Source of the DNA: Fragilaria radians
Taxonomy: Eukaryota; Bacillariophyta; Fragilariophyceae; Fragilariales; Fragilariaceae
DNA: 20,163 nucleotides
Reading direction: 5' to 3'
NCBI GenBank assembly: GCA_900642245.1
Contig: CAAAJI010000246.1
Location: 61,751 to 81,913, forward strand
Shown here one piece after another: positions 17,521 through 20,163 of the stretch. Below the pieces are notes generated by a model. That model was not told the origin of the DNA. It searched no databases and worked only from the letters and a program-made list of their open reading frames with translations. How positions within the stretch are numbered: the stretch's first letter is position 1; each line of letters opens with the position of its first letter. The position numbers and the translations under genes are program-made.

Positions 17521-19482
17521 ATGTTGCCTCTTTTTTGTGTCCGACTTGTGATTTTGGTATATACATTCCATTCGGGTAGTTCCTATCTTTATCCATATTT
17601 ACATCCCATTGCTGTGAGAACGTCGTCATTTTCATCGAATCATCATACTGTGAACCAACAAAGACGATCATCTTCCATGCGGTTGTTCGAAACGAAAACA
17701 TCCAGATGCAGTCCTGCGTTACCCTCCTCTCAACAAGACGCGTTCACACACCTATCGATGGTCTTGTCATCACCGCTGGATATCAGTCAATTCTATTCGA
17801 ATCTGCTATCCTTTTCTAGGACGACAAACACCAAACCAAGAATTCAGTTAGCATCCTCCAAGTCAAGATCACAATCTCGCCGGGAGACACCACCTATGCC
17901 TCTTCTCAAGAAACTTCCGAATAACAATATCAACAATACACAGCCACCTTCCTCTCCGTCATCGTCACCCAACATGATGAATAACAATTCATCCACAAAC
18001 TCAACTGCTTCCAACGTGAAACGATTAAATGTACAACCCAAATCATTCTTTTCAACTTGGCAGTATCAAGCTGATGCATTCTCCTTACCATCACCCAAAC
18101 TACCTACATTACCGACGTCGGACCTTGCATCGCTTCATCCAACCAACACTCTTTTGCAAAGCTTGCAAGGTCGAGACCCTAATGATGTTGTTACAGTTAG
18201 AGATTTGCAACAGTTGTTGAACCAGGCAAATACCATCAATCAACCATCTTCTATTTCACAGGCATTCAATAACTATTACAATCCATCATCAGGAGGATCA
18301 TTGCCACAGACCCAAAAGGCCAAACCTTACACAGTGGATCGTACTGGAGGATACACGGGAGTGGCATTCCCCCAAAAGTCAATTGTTACTTCCCGAGATT
18401 TACAAATTGGTACCACTGTCTCTTCCATATTCTTAGGGATGATTTTAGGATGTTCTATATCTCCCAATCTATGGTTTGTTAGTGGTCTTTTGGTAGGCTC
18501 TTGGGGATACCAAGTGGCGCGCGAAGCCACATCTGCCACTTCTCCTTCCGTAACCACCAATAAGGCAGTTCTATCTGAACTTATTCTGCATCTTGGACGG
18601 AAAGTTGCCAATGCCTATCTCTGGATACTTGATGCCCTCAATGGAATTTGGTTCATGTACAAGACAGGACAACTCTCTTATGCATACTACAAGGAATATG
18701 CACAATTAGATCAACGGCTCGGTATCACGGACAAAATGGACGCTTGGAATGCACGATTTCAAGAGGGAAAATTGGCCTTTGATAAATGGGAAAGAGAAAA
18801 CGAAATAGGTCGCAAAATACTTGCTTCCCTCCGAACGGCATGGTTGGTGGAAGAAAAAACTCGCAAGCGATGGAGCGTATCCAACATTCGTGTAGTGGCA
18901 TACTTCCAAAGCTTTCGACGACGATGTCAATCGACCACATTCTTTCAAACCGTGAATTCAGAATTGCAAGTCCTCTGGAATGGCATTCGACGTTCCGATA
19001 CGGGAGTTGCAACCCGTATAATGGCAGCCATCAGTGCCTATATCCTATTTCAACTCTTTGGGGCTCTCTTTGCCCTTTTGCCCAATCTCTTGGCGACTTT
19101 GGCAATTCTCATGGGACTGGTTTGGCCTTCATGGCTTTCAGAATTGAGAGAACGAGTTTCTGAACTCCGTTCCGAATGGAGAGATCGAGAATATTTCTTT
19201 AATGGCAGTGACAAATTAATAAATTCATCGTCCCGTATCAACCCATATAGGCCCTGGAATCGCATTATCAATAACAATACCCAACCACCAAGAGCAGCAC
19301 GAAAACGAAGTACTCGAGAAACTCGATTTGCTGCAATGAAGAGGCAACAACAAAGGAAGTTGAATCCTCGTCGTACGACATCTCCCACTGGTATATTTGG
19401 TTGGAGATTTTGGAGGCCAAAGGCTCGAAAGATACGCCGCACACCGGGGAAGGAACAATGGGGAATTTGGGGAAAATTTTGA
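17521..19482 (+). CDS. conserved hypothetical membrane protein, possible plastid or secretory presequence
   Basis: I do not recognise this family. The first in-frame ATG is at 17521, giving 653 residues; the frame upstream of it (from 17470) has only a TTG. The N-terminus (MLPLFCVRLVILVYTF) is a hydrophobic signal-like segment followed by a Ser/Thr/Arg-rich stretch, as in diatom bipartite plastid presequences. The residue after a plausible cut (HSGSS/YLYP) is aromatic, but the classic ASAF motif is missing. About 120-260 is low-complexity (Asn, Ser, Pro). The folded part has two membrane spans near 300-315 and 318-336, a helical amphipathic stretch rich in Trp, Tyr and charged residues (about 355-480), and a long hydrophobic region near 500-540 with one or two spans. 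A very basic tail ends the protein. The order of domains suggests an organelle membrane protein; this is inference. Confidence 0.7.
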   Translation: MLPLFCVRLVILVYTFHSGSSYLYPYLHPIAVRTSSFSSNHHTVNQQRRSSSMRLFETKTSRCSPALPSSQQDAFTHLSMVLSSPLDISQFYSNLLSFSRTTNTKPRIQLASSKSRSQSRRETPPMPLLKKLPNNNINNTQPPSSPSSSPNMMNNNSSTNSTASNVKRLNVQPKSFFSTWQYQADAFSLPSPKLPTLPTSDLASLHPTNTLLQSLQGRDPNDVVTVRDLQQLLNQANTINQPSSISQAFNNYYNPSSGGSLPQTQKAKPYTVDRTGGYTGVAFPQKSIVTSRDLQIGTTVSSIFLGMILGCSISPNLWFVSGLLVGSWGYQVAREATSATSPSVTTNKAVLSELILHLGRKVANAYLWILDALNGIWFMYKTGQLSYAYYKEYAQLDQRLGITDKMDAWNARFQEGKLAFDKWERENEIGRKILASLRTAWLVEEKTRKRWSVSNIRVVAYFQSFRRRCQSTTFFQTVNSELQVLWNGIRRSDTGVATRIMAAISAYILFQLFGALFALLPNLLATLAILMGLVWPSWLSELRERVSELRSEWRDREYFFNGSDKLINSSSRINPYRPWNRIINNNTQPPRAARKRSTRETRFAAMKRQQQRKLNPRRTTSPTGIFGWRFWRPKARKIRRTPGKEQWGIWGKF

Positions 19483-20163
19483 AAATTGTGAATAGTATCT
19501 TCACTTGTCTTTCAACATATTTCAAAGTTGGTTGCATTGCAACAATTCATTTTGAGCGTAATGACAAAATTGGATTTTCCCTTCCCTGACTGAGAAAGGG
19601 AAGATAACAACAGGCTCGGAACACATAACATATAACTCGGACAAATATGAAGAATATGCTGACACGTCCTATGCATTAAAAAGAAATAGACATAATGAAG
19701 ATGAGGATGTGAGCTAAGCATTTGGATAAACATGCTGAATGAATAATGACCAGGTTTGCATAAGATTGTCAATTCTGTGACGTAGCGGTACGCTAGCAAC
19801 CTTTCTATCTAATTTGCACGTTTCATGACCAAGAATGGAAGAAACGTGAAACAGGAGTCATAAACATAACGCTTTTGCTGTAAAATTATCAACTTTCCAA
19901 AAATAGATATATATATCATAACTATTCGTTTTCCGTTTTTGAAACGTCAACACGTCTTGTACTGTAAGGAACAAAAGTATCGTCATAGAAATGTACAAGC
20001 CTACTCCATCCCATGATCAACTCCTCTTTCCTGTGCTTTGCTACGGATTACTTTGCTATAATTCTATAGTGTTCTTTTCCTACAGTAAATAATTCGTAAG
20101 CGATATCACATTCATGAGAATTGGATTTCTCAGCTACCTTTGGAAAATTGACCAATGAGATTG
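19483..20163. other. right-end spacer
   Basis: It should hold the 3' UTR of the membrane-protein gene. About 100 bp after the stop is a weak hairpin, CTTCCC (19581-19586) with GGGAAG (19598-19603). No ORF above chance length and no recognised RNA gene or transposon end were seen. Confidence 0.5.

Noticed and set aside
1..20163. A multi-gene defence or biosynthetic system, CRISPR array, tRNA or rRNA gene
   Set aside because: I looked on both strands and found no repeat-spacer array, no cloverleaf-like tRNA with its conserved boxes and no cluster of functionally linked genes. The genes present are unrelated single eukaryotic units.

Overview
The window looks like nuclear DNA of a stramenopile, most probably a diatom. 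The clues are AT-rich and gene-sparse spacers, intron-poor genes with short GT-AG introns (78 to 120 bp), a secreted protein with the (T/R)KPT-type linkers common in diatom secreted proteins, and a Ty1/copia relic whose Gag resembles diatom copia elements. One conserved protein also starts with what may be a bipartite plastid presequence. The species cannot be told from sequence alone, and no tRNA, rRNA or CRISPR array was seen.

Layout. Positions 1-2334 hold no gene I can support. Positions 2335-4310 are a complete but dead pogo/Tigger-like DNA transposon with about 36-bp terminal inverted repeats, a TA target duplication and a transposase read from the minus strand through several frame breaks. 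A secreted tandem glycoside hydrolase family 26 enzyme with a C-terminal ricin-type lectin domain follows (4596-7272, plus). It is interrupted by one extra T in a run of eight. Next is a membrane-anchored, coiled-coil, cyclophilin-like protein (7835-9100, plus), convergent with a two-exon gene for a polyQ/acidic protein ending in a Gag1-like clamp (DUF4050) domain (9277-10205, minus). A gene-poor spacer then leads to a 2506-bp relic copia LTR retrotransposon on the minus strand (11457-13962), with two 202-bp LTRs and a 5-bp ACCAC duplication. Beyond it is a three-exon non-canonical poly(A) polymerase of the Trf4/Cid1 type (14287-17040, minus). This is divergent, across about 480 bp, from a conserved multi-membrane-span protein of unknown function (17521-19482, plus). 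The last 680 bp hold nothing clear.

The genes do not form a pathway; the layout is a normal eukaryotic mixture of single-gene units. The points most worth a second look are the tandem GH26-lectin enzyme with its single-base frame break, the poly(A) polymerase whose catalytic carboxylates are split by a very long low-complexity insert, the membrane-anchored cyclophilin-like protein, and the two transposon relics whose exact borders can be read. I did not find a convincing new multi-gene system.
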